A DNA stretch of 64,000 bases from Thioalkalivibrio nitratireducens DSM 14787 (lineage in GTDB: Bacteria; Pseudomonadota; Gammaproteobacteria; Ectothiorhodospirales; Ectothiorhodospiraceae). Shown one piece after another: positions 32,520-41,764 of the stretch. The stretch is from the NCBI RefSeq assembly GCF_000321415.2, contig NC_019902.2, positions 248,001 through 312,000 on the forward strand, in the 5' to 3' direction. The position numbers were made by a program, and so were the translations under genes. Positions within the stretch are counted from its first letter, which is position 1; every line of letters starts with the position of its first letter. The notes beneath the pieces were generated by a model. The model did no database searches. It was not told the DNA's origin and saw only the letters and a program-made list of their open reading frames with translations.

Positions 32520-32879
32520 ATGGCAAAACAACCGAAGAAAGGCGTAACCCAGTCCGAGGCCGCGGCAGCGGTGTCCGAACCCGCGGCGACCGTAGCGGCG
32601 AAGCCGAAGCAACCGGCGCGCGCAAGCAAGAAGGCCGCACCGACTGAGAAGAAGCCCGCCGCGCGCAAGGCAGCACCGCGCAAGGCAACGAACGGTAGCG
32701 GAGCGCGGGCACGGAACACGGCGACGGCCAACGGTGCGGATGTCAGTCCCGAGCAGCGCTACCGCATGATTCAGGATGCCGCGTATTTCATCGCCGAGCG
32801 CAACGGGTTCACCGGTGACCATCATGCTCACTGGCTGGAGGCCGAACAGGCCATCGACGCCCAGCTCGGCGGGCGCTGA
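32520..32879 (+). CDS. DUF2934 family protein with a basic N-terminal tail
   Basis: A 119-residue protein. Residues 1-75 are rich in Lys, Ala and Pro (KKAAPTEKKPAARKAAPRKA), like histone-H1-type or nucleic-acid-binding tails. Residues 78-115 carry the DUF2934 pattern YRMIQDAAYFIAERNG followed by HWLEAEQAI. Function unknown. ATG 32520 follows the purine-rich aggggg. The preceding 200 bp after the sucrose-phosphate synthase hold no other gene. Confidence 0.75.
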   Translation: MAKQPKKGVTQSEAAAAVSEPAATVAAKPKQPARASKKAAPTEKKPAARKAAPRKATNGSGARARNTATANGADVSPEQRYRMIQDAAYFIAERNGFTGDHHAHWLEAEQAIDAQLGGR

Positions 32880-32909
32880 CGGCACGCCGGGGCGGGTGGG
32901 GGTCGGGCA

Positions 32910-33437
32910 ATGCCTGCGGGCGAACGTTGGGAGGATCCGGGCCGCGTCCATCCGTGGATCCGACTCTGGGCGCGAGCCTTCGATGTATTGCTGGTCGCGG
33001 TGCCACTGGGGCTGGCCCAGTGGCACTGGTTCCGGCCGGCGGAGCCAGGCTGGTTCGACCTGATGCTGTTCGGCATGCTCGCGCTGTTCGTTTGGCTGCT
33101 GCTCGAACCCATCCTGATCAGCCGTCTGGCTACGAGCCCCGGCAAGTGGGTGTTCTCGATCCGGATCCTGAACCGGGATGGTTCCCGGCTCAGCTACTCG
33201 CAGGCGCTGCGCCGCTCGGACATGGTCTGGGCCAAGGGGCTCGGCGCGGGCACGCCGCTGATCGGCCAGTTCCTGATGGCTGCCCAGCATTACCAACTGT
33301 CGCGCGACGCCACCACCTTCTGGGATGACGAGGGCGGTTTCGACGTCCGCCACGGCGAGATCCGGGCTCCCCGTGTAATTGCCGCGGCCGCGATCGTAGC
33401 CTTTGCCGTTATCGCCCTGGCTGCAGGGGCTTACTGA
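32910..33437 (+). CDS. RDD family membrane protein
   Basis: A 175-residue protein with an RDD-type pattern: R-x-x-ARAFDVLLVAVPLGLAQW (helix 1 with Arg-Asp), a second helix (LFGMLALFVWLLLEPILI), then SPGKWVFSIRILNRDGSRLSYSQALRR, which is the conserved GK-x-x-x-x-I-x-V turn, and a C-terminal helix (VIAAAAIVAFAVIALAAGAY). Function unknown; some RDD proteins are Na+/H+ antiporters, which would suit a haloalkaliphile, but nothing here proves that. It starts 30 bp after the DUF2934 stop. Confidence 0.75.
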   Translation: MPAGERWEDPGRVHPWIRLWARAFDVLLVAVPLGLAQWHWFRPAEPGWFDLMLFGMLALFVWLLLEPILISRLATSPGKWVFSIRILNRDGSRLSYSQALRRSDMVWAKGLGAGTPLIGQFLMAAQHYQLSRDATTFWDDEGGFDVRHGEIRAPRVIAAAAIVAFAVIALAAGAY

Positions 33438-33519
33438 CGGCGATCCGGCGGAGGTCGGTCGCTCGATATCCGGCGCATTGGCTTGCGTGCTCCGCGCGTA
33501 CCTTTCAGGAGTCTTTGTA

Positions 33520-35040
33520 CATGCCGCCGTCTGCCAGGGACCGCGTTGCCCTCCCGTTCTGCTCGCGTTCGGCGTGATGCTGGTGCTCGCCGTTCACCAC
33601 GGGTCGATGCTTCACGTCGGGGCGATCGGCCATTGGGACGAGTACTTCACGCTTGTGAACGATCGCCCGGTTTTTCGCTGCACGGCGACTGGTTCACGGT
33701 CTACACCAATCACCGGCCGAGCTTCTTCAAGCCACCGCTGCCGTACCGACTGCCGGTGTCCTGGCGCATTTCGATGATCTCGAGTTCGCCCTGAGGCTCT
33801 GGCCCTTTCTGTTCGGGCTCGCGCTGCTCGCCGCCACGGGGCTGCTCGCCTATGCACTCGTGCCGGGATACCCCTACGCGAGTCCGGCCGCGATCCTGAT
33901 CTTTCCCGCTTCTTCGTCGTTATAGCGCCACAGCACCTCCGCGCTGCTGGACACGGGGGCGGCATTCTTCCTGACCCTCGCCATCGCTGCCTTCATTCTG
34001 GCGATGCGCCAGCCGAGATGGTGGTACGTGGTGGCGTTGGCGGCAGGGCTCGGCGCATTGCAGAAGGTTCCGGCGGCGATGGTGGCAATCCCGGCCTTTC
34101 TTGCGCTGATTCCATTGACCGCGCGGTTTCACGACGTATCTCTGCGCGCAATCGGGCGGAGTATCCATTTCCGGATTTCGCTGCTGCTCGGGGCGGCAAT
34201 CTTTCTCTGGTGGCCGATCCTGCAGACGATGCTGTATGGCCCCGGGTCGTCAGGGCCGCGTACGGTCGCGGGCTCGTGGGCCGGTTTGCTCCGAACGGGG
34301 ATCATGCGGATGTTCAGATGCAGTGGTGGCAGTGGATCCTGCGGGACGGCGCCGGTCTCTGGCTCCCGGCGATCGCCGCGCTGTTTCTGCTGCCCTTCAT
34401 CGTTCGCCGGCCGGAGGCGTTTTTTCTACCGCTGGCGGCGGCCGGATTCGCGTTGATGCTTACGCTGGCTTCGGGGATGACCTACGATCGGTGCATCCTG
34501 CTGGTACTGCCGATCCTGGCAGCAAGCCTCGCCGCAATCCTGGCGCGGCTGATTCCATGGCGGGGACTGGTCGTCCCCGTCGCACTGTTGCTGGCGTTCT
34601 GGGGCGGTATGCCGTTGCAGTCGGTCAAATCGCTGAGGCTGACGAACCCCGCTCAGAGCCAGTATCGGCCCCTGCTCGAGGATTTCGCCCGGGTGCTGCG
34701 AGATGACGAGAGCCCGGTCTACTGCAACTGGTCCCGGCAGCTCCGTATCGTCCCTGGCGCCTATTCATTCCACGCCAGCAATGGCAGAAGCTTCACACGG
34801 CTGCGCAGTCCCAACGACCTGGTCGTGCGGGCGCGTCAACGCGGTGCGGCAGGGCCGCTGTATCGCGGACTCTGCGACGGGGCGGAACTCGACGATCTGC
34901 GCCCGTATCTCGACGATCTGCGCCCGTATCTCGACGATCTGCGCCCGTATCTCGACGATCTGCGCCCGTATCTCGACGATCTGGAAGTGATCGCGGAACT
35001 GAATGGGCTCTTGCACTGGAAGGGCAGGGTCGCTCGATAG
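33520..35040 (+). pseudogene. Decayed membrane glycosyltransferase (GT39/ArnT-like)
   Basis: A chain of fragments in changing frames reads as one polytopic glycosyltransferase. They are, in order: FGVMLVLAVHHGSM...GHWDEYFTLVNDRP (about 33570-33670), LHGDWFTVYTNHRPSFFKPP (about 33680-33740), and AGVLAHFDDLEFALRLWP onward from 33752. This third frame is broken by an amber codon at 33923-33925, continues through LRQPRWW-type helices, and shifts again near 34300-34325 to the final frame ending at 35040. The Trp-Asp-Glu in the first loop resembles the catalytic acidic pair of PMT/ArnT-type enzymes. At least three frame changes and one stop make a functional product unlikely. The 3' end carries a 21-bp tandem repeat. 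Confidence 0.75.
34888..34983 (+). repeat. 21-bp tandem repeat, about 4.6 copies
   Basis: Four perfect copies of a 21-bp unit starting ctcgacgatctgcgcccg (34888-34971) plus a 12-bp partial copy (to 34983). It encodes LDDLRPY repeated in the last frame of the decayed glycosyltransferase. Identity between the copies indicates recent expansion. Confidence 0.95.
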
Positions 35041-35282
35041 GCCGTGCGGCCCTGTGCCCTGCGTGCGCGCCGGGCAGCAGTGCCGGCCGCACGGCATGCC
35101 CTCCGAATTCGGCCGGCGGTGGCCCGTTGCGGTCACCGCTGCGCGTTGCTGTCCTGCAGCAAATCGAGTTCCTGTCCGGTAGACTGTGCGCGCATAGTGA
35201 GATCCAGCAACGTACGGCATCCGGCGCTGCTTTGCGCTGTCGCGGAATGCGGTCGTCATCACCGAAGCGGGAGGGGGTGAAA

Positions 35283-36326
35283 ATGAGTCACGGAATCTTG
35301 TCTCTTGCCATTGCATGCGTGTGCATGCTTTCGATCGCGCCGCAAGCCCATGCCTGCACGCGGGCTGTCTATCAGGGGCCCGAGGGTCTGACCATCACGG
35401 CCCGTTCGATGGACTGGAAAGATGAGATCCCCGCCAATCTGTGGCTGTTTCCCAGGGGGATGGAGCGGCACGGGGCGGTCGGTCCGAACTCGGTTACCTG
35501 GGTCTCCAGGTATGGGAGCATCGTGGCGAGCGCTTTCGATATTGCCAGCGCCGATGGAATGAACGAGAAAGGCCTGGTCGCCAACCTGCTCTGGCTCACC
35601 GAATCCCGCTATCCGGACTTCGACGGGGATCAGCAGGGCCTGAGTATCGCTGCCTGGGTGCAGTACGTGCTTGATAATTTCGCCACGGTTGAAGAAGCGG
35701 TCGACGCGCTGAGCGAGGAGCCCTTCGTGGTGGTTTCCACGAACATCCCCGGGACCGACCGTTTCGGAACGCTGCACCTGTCGATCTCCGACGTAATGGG
35801 CGACAATGCGATTTTCGAGTACGTGGATGGAGCGCTGACGATTCATCATGGAATGTCGTACACGGTGATGACGAACTCGCCGGTCTTTGAACAGCAGCTT
35901 GCGCTGAACGAATACTGGAAGCAGATCGGCGGCACCACCATGTTGCCCGGAACCAACCGGCCGGCGGATCGCTTTGTGCGGGCATCGTTCTACATGGATG
36001 CGATCCCCAGAACCAGCGACCCGCGAATTGCGGTGGCGAGCGTCTTCAGTGTCATCAGGAATGCCTCCGTTCCTTTTGGCATCTCAACGGAAGGTGAGCC
36101 CCACATCTCGTCGACGAGGTGGAGGTCGGTGTCTGACCAGAAGCATCTCGTGTATTACTTCGAGACAGCGCTGACACCGAACACGTTCTGGGTAGACCTG
36201 AACCGGGTCGATTTCGGCGCAGACAGCGCTGTCAGGCAGCTGCCGCTGGCAAAGCACGAGGTCTATTCCGGCGAAGTGTCGGATGCATTCGAAGAAGCCG
36301 AGCCGTTTGCATTTGCGGGGCTGTGA
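35283..36326 (+). CDS. Secreted linear-amide C-N hydrolase (choloylglycine hydrolase / penicillin V acylase family)
   Basis: A 347-residue Ntn hydrolase. The signal peptide (about 1-24, ending HA) is followed at once by CTRAVYQGPEG, so processing would expose the catalytic N-terminal Cys. Further family features are the TARSMDWKDEIPANLWLFPR segment with the catalytic Arg and Asp, the DGMNEKGLVANLLWL motif, the Asn of YTVMTNSPVFEQQL and the late Arg. The family cleaves amide bonds in bile salts, penicillin V or acyl-homoserine lactones. The export signal indicates a periplasmic or external role. ATG 35283 follows a gggaggggg ribosome site. The gene is less GC-rich than its neighbours. Confidence 0.88.
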   Translation: MSHGILSLAIACVCMLSIAPQAHACTRAVYQGPEGLTITARSMDWKDEIPANLWLFPRGMERHGAVGPNSVTWVSRYGSIVASAFDIASADGMNEKGLVANLLWLTESRYPDFDGDQQGLSIAAWVQYVLDNFATVEEAVDALSEEPFVVVSTNIPGTDRFGTLHLSISDVMGDNAIFEYVDGALTIHHGMSYTVMTNSPVFEQQLALNEYWKQIGGTTMLPGTNRPADRFVRASFYMDAIPRTSDPRIAVASVFSVIRNASVPFGISTEGEPHISSTRWRSVSDQKHLVYYFETALTPNTFWVDLNRVDFGADSAVRQLPLAKHEVYSGEVSDAFEEAEPFAFAGL

Positions 36327-36586
36327 AAAGCTGATGGTATCGCCGCGGGAGCGTCCGCGCTTTCGGCCAGCGCGATCCGGTGCCTCGATGTGCCGACGCC
36401 GCTCGCGCTGCCGGTGCAGGCTAACGCTCGGTGGTGCGTGTAAAACCCTGCTTTTCCAGTTGAGACGATTGACCAACGGCAGTGCAGGATCTAGGAAACT
36501 TGTTGAAGGCGGCTGAATTTACCCCTCTTTCCCTTGCAGCCCCGGGTCGAGTGGGCGCCGGGGCACCCATACAGGAGGGTACTGTG

Positions 36587-37156
36587 ATGGGAATCCGCAC
36601 CCCCGGCCGGCGGGAAGCCTATCGTCGGTGGCCACCTTTCGTGGCCTTGGTCGCCGCACTCGGCATCGTCGCATCGCTGGGCTCCACTGCCGTGGCCCAG
36701 CCCTTCAACCCACCCGGGCATGAGTTGCGTGCGCCGACGCCGGTGCAGCTCCATCTCCGGGGCGGATTCCAGGACGGCTCGATCAACTTGTTCGACAGCG
36801 GCATCGGTGTCCGGTCCTACACGGTTCCCGATGGGGCCGTGCTGCGCCTGACTTACGTCTCGTGCCGGGCCATCTCCAACGACGCGCAGCACGTCCAGAT
36901 CTTCTTCTCGACGACCGCGGAGACGCCTGGAATGATTTCGCCGCTGCGCGTGGTGGAGCTGCTGACCGAGGGGTTCATCGAGAACCAGTTGCCCCAGCGC
37001 CGCGCAGTGGTCTCCGGACCGGTGGACGCGTGGCTGGGTATCGAGACGCCGGGTGGACCGATCATCGGTTCGACCCTCACCCTGAACGCGCAACGTGACA
37101 CCAATCAGGGTACTGGGGGTGTCGAGTGTGCCGTCGCCGGTGAACTGACCGGGTAG
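36587..37156 (+). CDS. Secreted protein of unknown function
   Basis: A 189-residue protein with a signal peptide (PPFVALVAALGIVASLGSTAVA, cleavage near AVA-Q, about residue 37). The rest is rich in beta-strand and Gly/Pro (DGSINLFDSGIGVRSYTVPDG, LRLTYVSCRAISNDAQ) with two cysteines (about residues 90 and 181) that could form a disulfide. I recognise no family. ATG 36587 lies 8 bp after aggagg. The 260 bp before it show no gene. Confidence 0.7.
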   Translation: MGIRTPGRREAYRRWPPFVALVAALGIVASLGSTAVAQPFNPPGHELRAPTPVQLHLRGGFQDGSINLFDSGIGVRSYTVPDGAVLRLTYVSCRAISNDAQHVQIFFSTTAETPGMISPLRVVELLTEGFIENQLPQRRAVVSGPVDAWLGIETPGGPIIGSTLTLNAQRDTNQGTGGVECAVAGELTG

Positions 37157-37202
37157 GCGCCTCGCGCGCGCCGGCGCCGAGCGCAGGTGCACCGATTCGG
37201 GT

Positions 37203-38033
37203 TCAGGCGGTGGGGCTGTCCAGGCCCAGGCGCGACAGCCAGTCGCGAGGGTCTTCGGCGCAGACCAGGAATTCGGGGTTGAGCAGCGACTCCCGGGTGT
37301 TGTAGCGCAGCTCGGCTCCGGTCAGATCCACGACGCGCCCACCCGCAGCGTCGACTACCGCATGTGCCGCGGCGGTGTCCCACTCGCTGGTGGGTCCGAG
37401 GCGGGGGTACAGGTCGGCGGCGCCCTCGGCGACTAGGCAGAGCTTCAGGGAGCTGCCCATCGGGACGAGTTCATGCGGGCCGAGCTTCTCCAGCGCGGCG
37501 CGCAGCCGGTCGTTGCCGTGGGAACGGCTGCCGACCACGCGCGGCCTGTGTCCGGGTGTGGGCGGCCGCACCCGGATCGGTACCCGCGACGCCGCGGAGG
37601 TTTCCCGGAACGCGCCGAGGCCGCGAGCGCCCGAGTAGAGGGTGCCGAGCACCGGGCTCCAGACGACACCGAGCAGCGGGTCGTGGCGCTCGATCAAAGC
37701 GATGTTCACGGTGAACTCGCCGTTGCGTTTCACGAATTCGCGCGTGCCGTCCAGCGGATCGATCAGCCAGTACGATTCCCAGTGCCGGCGCTCGGTGAAC
37801 GGGACGTCACGTCCCTCTTCGGACAGCAGCGGGAGTTCCGGGGTCAGTTCCCTGAGACGCGCGCTGATGATGCGGTGTGCCGCGAGGTCGGCTTCGGTCA
37901 GCGGCGACCGGTCGTCCTTCTCCATCGTCGCGAAACGCGTCTCGTAGACGTCGAGAATCGCATCCCCGGCCTCGCGGGCGATGTTCCGGGCCTCGTTCAG
38001 CAGCACCTCGACCGGCAGCGAAAGCCCGCTCAT
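37203..38033 (-). CDS. cysQ: 3'(2'),5'-bisphosphate nucleotidase
   Basis: A 276-residue member of the inositol monophosphatase superfamily. Metal-binding motifs are DRSPLTEADLAAHR, LPLLSEEG, WLIDPLDGTREFVKR and TSEWDTAAAHAV. The DPLDGTREF variant is typical of CysQ, which hydrolyses PAP to AMP and so recycles the by-product of PAPS-dependent sulfate assimilation. The start overlaps the nudE stop by 4 bp; cysQ-nudE-yrfG neighbourhoods are common in gammaproteobacteria. Confidence 0.93.
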   Translation of the reverse strand: MSGLSLPVEVLLNEARNIAREAGDAILDVYETRFATMEKDDRSPLTEADLAAHRIISARLRELTPELPLLSEEGRDVPFTERRHWESYWLIDPLDGTREFVKRNGEFTVNIALIERHDPLLGVVWSPVLGTLYSGARGLGAFRETSAASRVPIRVRPPTPGHRPRVVGSRSHGNDRLRAALEKLGPHELVPMGSSLKLCLVAEGAADLYPRLGPTSEWDTAAAHAVVDAAGGRVVDLTGAELRYNTRESLLNPEFLVCAEDPRDWLSRLGLDSPTA

Positions 38034-38590
38034 GACGCGGCTGCCAGCAGTCGTTCGCGCACCATGAACAATGCGGCGATGGAGCGGGCTTCGGAGCAGT
38101 CCTCGCGCTCCAGCAGGCGACCCAGGTCGGCCAGCCGCCAGGGGAGCACCTCGATCTCCTCGGGTTCGTCGCCCGGAACCCGGTGCTCGTACAGATCCTG
38201 CGCCAGGACGAGATGCGAGGTATGGGACATGTAACCGGGAGCGAGCGAGAACGATCCGAGGTGGCTCAGGCGCCGGCTGCCAAAGCCGATCTCCTCCATG
38301 ATCTCGCGGTCGGCTGCGGCCAGGATGTCCTCGTCCGCCTCGATTCGCCCCTTCGGCAGGCCCAGCTCGTAGCGGTGGGTGCCCGCCGCGTACTCGCGGA
38401 TCAGCAGCACGGTCTCCGCGTCTAGCATCGGCGCGATCACCACCGCGCCGCGGCCGCTGCTGAGCAGCCGTTCGTAGCGGGCATGCACTCCATTGCTGAA
38501 CTCCAGATGCATCTCCTCGACCTCGAACAGACGGCTGCGGGCCACCGTGCGGCGATGATGGACGGCGGGCTTGGTGCGCTGCATGGGCAT
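38030..38590 (-). CDS. nudE: ADP compounds hydrolase NudE
   Basis: A 186-residue Nudix hydrolase. The Nudix box GRIEADEDILAAADREIMEE (about 99-118) is complete and preceded by RYELGLPK. NudE enzymes hydrolyse ADP-ribose, Ap3A and NADH. Two Met codons begin the frame (38590 and 38584). The upstream gene's stop overlaps the first ATG, and cysQ follows with a 4-bp overlap. Confidence 0.9.
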   Translation of the reverse strand: MPMQRTKPAVHHRRTVARSRLFEVEEMHLEFSNGVHARYERLLSSGRGAVVIAPMLDAETVLLIREYAAGTHRYELGLPKGRIEADEDILAAADREIMEEIGFGSRRLSHLGSFSLAPGYMSHTSHLVLAQDLYEHRVPGDEPEEIEVLPWRLADLGRLLEREDCSEARSIAALFMVRERLLAAAS

Positions 38591-39300
38591 CAGTCGGTCG
38601 TGTCCGCGCCCCGTGAGCCGTTCACGAACCGCAGCACGGTGTTCAGGCGCCCCTCGAAGGTGGCGTCGATGATCACCCCGTGCCGCGACTCGGTGACATC
38701 GAAACCCGGTTGGGCGTCCGGCGTGGTGTCCGTCAGTGACAGGTCGAGATCGCCCCAGTTGATCGCGACGGTCACCCGCATCGGATAATAGCCATCGAGG
38801 AAACGCCGCATGAACGGCCCGTTTTCCAGCACGTAACTGCCGTCGTCCAGCACTCGGAGCATCTGGGAGCGCGCACGCACGCAGAGTTCGGCGTCCGGTT
38901 GGACACGGCGCAACTGCACCGAGGCCCCGTCGACCCAGGTTTCCTCGATATTGTTCTGCGATTCGATCTCGATGTCCCGTGTTGTGGCATCATTATAGAG
39001 AATCTGTGCCCGGGGGACCCGGTCGATGTCGCGATGACACTGGCGCAGCGTAACCCAGCCGTCATCCAGGCTGCTTGCAGCCAGCGTGATCTGGTTCTCG
39101 TGGTGGTGCATCGGCTGCTCCGGCCGTTCACTGAGAAACTGCAGTGCGCCCCGATTGGTTTCCGGTCGGGGCGGTTCCCATAGGCTGTCGTCGTCGAACG
39201 GGTCGACCGGCTCGGCGGCACCCAGCGGCAGCGCCAGCACGGCCAGCGCGGCGAATCGCAGACTGCGGCGGGACAGGCGCGGATACAATGTGCCAGGCAT
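38590..39300 (-). CDS. Secreted protein of unknown function upstream of nudE
   Basis: A 236-residue protein with a signal sequence (RRSLRFAALAVLALPLGAAEP) and a mature part with a beta-rich pattern (WVTLRQCHRDIDRVPRAQI, VQLRRVQPDAELCVRARS). Two cysteines, in RQCHR and ELCVR, may pair. Its gene overlaps nudE, so it is part of the same minus-strand unit with cysQ. I recognise no named domain. It diverges from yrfG, with 36 bp between the starts. Confidence 0.7.
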   Translation of the reverse strand: MPGTLYPRLSRRSLRFAALAVLALPLGAAEPVDPFDDDSLWEPPRPETNRGALQFLSERPEQPMHHHENQITLAASSLDDGWVTLRQCHRDIDRVPRAQILYNDATTRDIEIESQNNIEETWVDGASVQLRRVQPDAELCVRARSQMLRVLDDGSYVLENGPFMRRFLDGYYPMRVTVAINWGDLDLSLTDTTPDAQPGFDVTESRHGVIIDATFEGRLNTVLRFVNGSRGADTTD

Positions 39301-39336
39301 GATGAACGCCTCTCTGTTTCTCTCCGGATATTAAGC

Positions 39337-40077
39337 ATGGACACTGCGACTGCGTCAAAAAATCCTCCGGCGTTTTCCACGGCAGATCGCCGCCTGCCGT
39401 GGGCGGAGATCGACACGGTGCTGTTCGACATGGATGGGACGCTTCTGGACCTGCATTTCGACAACCGCTACTGGCGCGAATTGATTCCCGACGAGTATGC
39501 CCGACTGCATGGCCATGAACCGGAATTGGCGCGCCAGCGCCTGCTGGCGGAGATGGAGCGGACCCACGGCCAGTTGCAGTGGTACTGCCTGGACCACTGG
39601 GTCCGTTTCACCGGGCTCGATCTGTTGGCGCTGAAGGCGCGGCTGGAGCGATACATCGCGTTTCATCCCTACGCGCTGGACGTGCTCGACACGCTGCGGG
39701 TGCAGGGCAAGCGCCTGCTGCTGGTCACCAATGCACATCCCGAGGTGTTCGCGTTCAAGCATTCCCGCACCGGTCTCGGAGATCATCTGCACCGCGTCGT
39801 GTCCGCGCACGCGCTCGATTGCGCGAAGGAGGAGGGCTGCTTTTGGGAACGGCTGCAGACGGTGGAACGCTACGACCCGCAGCGCACCCTGCTCGTGGAC
39901 GACAACCTGGCCGCGCTCGCGAGTGCGCGTGCGGCCGGTGTGCAGCACCTGCGCGGCGTGCGTTATCCGGATTCGCGCGGACCCGCAATGCAGTCGGCGG
40001 ATTTCCACCTGCTGGAGAACCTGGCGGAACTGTTGCCCGACCGCCTGCTCCACGCCTATGGTTCGGCCCCGGTGTGA
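39337..40077 (+). CDS. yrfG: HAD-family purine nucleotidase (YrfG-like)
   Basis: A 246-residue HAD phosphatase. Motif I LFDMDGTLLDL (about 30-40), motif II VTNAH, the Lys of motif III (DCAKEEGCF) and motif IV LLVDDNLAALASA are all present. The segment HFDNRYWRELIPDEYARLHG is typical of YrfG, a GMP/IMP nucleotidase. It is divergent from the nudE-cysQ unit, as in many relatives. Confidence 0.88.
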   Translation: MDTATASKNPPAFSTADRRLPWAEIDTVLFDMDGTLLDLHFDNRYWRELIPDEYARLHGHEPELARQRLLAEMERTHGQLQWYCLDHWVRFTGLDLLALKARLERYIAFHPYALDVLDTLRVQGKRLLLVTNAHPEVFAFKHSRTGLGDHLHRVVSAHALDCAKEEGCFWERLQTVERYDPQRTLLVDDNLAALASARAAGVQHLRGVRYPDSRGPAMQSADFHLLENLAELLPDRLLHAYGSAPV

Positions 40078-40194
40078 CGGCCATTCCGGCGTTCGCGCGC
40101 GGGACGCCAATGGACCTGAATCAATGAGGTTGAACTGGAAGTTCGCACGAATGCCCAAACTGTACAGGTAGGTGAATTCGGAAGCGAGGAGCTT

Positions 40195-40506
40195 ATGCGT
40201 CACGCAGCGTTTGCAATCGGGCAGATCATCCATTTTCGGGATGGGAATGCGCGTGGGGTCGTGGTCGACGTCGACGAGAGCTTCCGTGCGCCGGTGGAAT
40301 TGCCCGAACAGGTGCGCGCCGGTTTGCCGAGCCCCGAACAGCCCTGGTATTACGTGCTGGTCGACGGTACCGATGACCGCGTGTATGTGGCCGAGGAGAG
40401 CGTGCAGGCCGATCTCGACCGTTCCCCGGTCGAGCATCCCGGCATCGACCAGTTTTTCCGCCGTTTCGGCAATGGCCGTTACCAGCCCCAGTACTCGCTG
40501 AACTGA
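40195..40506 (+). CDS. hspQ: Heat shock protein HspQ
   Basis: A 103-residue protein with the HspQ/YccV pattern: FAIGQIIHFRDGNARGVVVDVD, PWYYVLVDGTDDRVYVAEE and HPGIDQFF. In enterobacteria HspQ binds hemimethylated DNA and acts as a specificity factor for the Lon protease. ATG 40195 follows ggaagcgaggag. It stands alone between yrfG and the SafE-like gene. Confidence 0.9.
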   Translation: MRHAAFAIGQIIHFRDGNARGVVVDVDESFRAPVELPEQVRAGLPSPEQPWYYVLVDGTDDRVYVAEESVQADLDRSPVEHPGIDQFFRRFGNGRYQPQYSLN

Positions 40507-40637
40507 GTCGTTGTCCCTGCGCATGAGATCACGCGGGTGATGCTGCGCGGTTTTCGGGTGCGAGCCGTCGCTCCGGCTCGGCTGGCGGTGCCGTCTGCTG
40601 CGCGAGCCAGGGGCGCCGCGGATCCCGGGAGCCGTTG

Positions 40638-41300
40638 ATGGAACCGGGGACTCTGGTTGCGGCATTCGCGGTCGGCGTGCTGGGCGGAGTCCACTGCCTC
40701 GGCATGTGCGGCGGGATTGTCGGGGCGATCTCCCTGAGCCACGGACCGGGCGCCGCGCCTGCGTGGTCCCGCCTGCTTGCGTACAACCTGGGGCGGATGA
40801 CGAGCTACGTCGTCGCTGGCGCACTCGCGGGGCTGCTCGGCGCGGTACTCCTCGGCGGTCTGCCGCAGGGGCAGCGGGTGCTCGAATTCCTGGCCGCGGT
40901 GTTCCTGGTATTGCTGGGCCTGTATCTGGCCGGCTGGTGGCCGGTCCTGGCCCGGCTGGAGCGCGTCGGAGGGCGGGTATGGCGGCGGATCGAGCCGCTG
41001 GGGCGGCGCTTCATCCCTGTGCAGCATGCCGGGCAGGCGTTCGCGGTCGGTGGGATCTGGGGCTGGCTGCCCTGTGGCCTGGTCTACAGCGTGCTGGTCT
41101 GGACGCTATCGGCGGGCAGCGCCACCGACGGCGCGCTACTGATGGCTGCGTTCGCCCTTGGTACGCTCCCCAACCTGATGCTGATGGGCATTTTTGCCGC
41201 CCGGCTGGCGCGGGTCGTACGTAATGACTGGCTGCGCAAGGGTGCCGGTACGCTGCTGATCGTCTATGGCGCGTGGCGGCTGGCGGGTGCGCTGGTCTGA
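40638..41300 (+). CDS. SafE/DsbD_2-type membrane protein
   Basis: A 220-residue polytopic membrane protein with about six helices. It carries two paired motifs typical of the DsbD_2/TauE-SafE-like family: GGVHCLGMCGGIVGAISL near the N-terminus and GGIWGWLPCGLVYSVL in the second half, each with a buried Cys. Such proteins occur with cytochrome oxidase and copper-handling genes and may move thiols, sulfite or metals across the membrane. No cco genes are next to it here, so its role stays open. Confidence 0.75.
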   Translation: MEPGTLVAAFAVGVLGGVHCLGMCGGIVGAISLSHGPGAAPAWSRLLAYNLGRMTSYVVAGALAGLLGAVLLGGLPQGQRVLEFLAAVFLVLLGLYLAGWWPVLARLERVGGRVWRRIEPLGRRFIPVQHAGQAFAVGGIWGWLPCGLVYSVLVWTLSAGSATDGALLMAAFALGTLPNLMLMGIFAARLARVVRNDWLRKGAGTLLIVYGAWRLAGALV

Positions 41301-41311
41301 CACGCTCGCCT

Positions 41312-41764
41312 TCAGTGAGCGAACACGGCCTGCCGGAAATTCAAGAGCATGGGCTGGGCGGCGCCTGCTGCGCGGATCTGGACGCTGAAGTCCAGGACTT
41401 CGGCCGGGCGCACCCGGACCTCCGCGAGGTGGTAGATCGCGTCGCCTTCGTGGACTTCGCGGAATTCCAGTGAGCGGACCTGCTGGCTCAGGTTTACGGT
41501 CCGTCCGCTCAGGGATACGGATACCGGATGCAGGTCGTCCCCGTCCCGTTCCATCACCACGATGTTCACCAGCGCACGTCCGCGGCTGCGACGAACGTCG
41601 TAGGCGCGGGCGACCTCGGGCGAAAGAAAAGTGGTGTTGACCACGCTGTAGTGCACGACATGGCTGTCGAAGTCGACCTCCTCCGCGTGGGCAGAGCCGA
41701 CGCCGAGGAAGGTCCCCAGAACGATGCCCAGTAACGCCACGAATGTTGGCTGCACGATCGTCAT
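41312..41764 (-). CDS. DUF4426 secreted protein
   Basis: A 150-residue protein with a signal peptide (about 1-27, ending AHA). The mature pattern DSHVVHYSVVNTTFLSPEVARAYDVRRSRGRALVNIVV is given here in two parts: VVHYSVVNTTFLSPEVARAY and SRGRALVNIVV. The family is a DUF4426 domain, found in gammaproteobacteria near yggT and proC. ATG 41764 gives better spacing to ggaga than the in-frame GTG at 41770. It is convergent with the SafE-like gene. Confidence 0.8.
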   Translation of the reverse strand: MTIVQPTFVALLGIVLGTFLGVGSAHAEEVDFDSHVVHYSVVNTTFLSPEVARAYDVRRSRGRALVNIVVMERDGDDLHPVSVSLSGRTVNLSQQVRSLEFREVHEGDAIYHLAEVRVRPAEVLDFSVQIRAAGAAQPMLLNFRQAVFAH

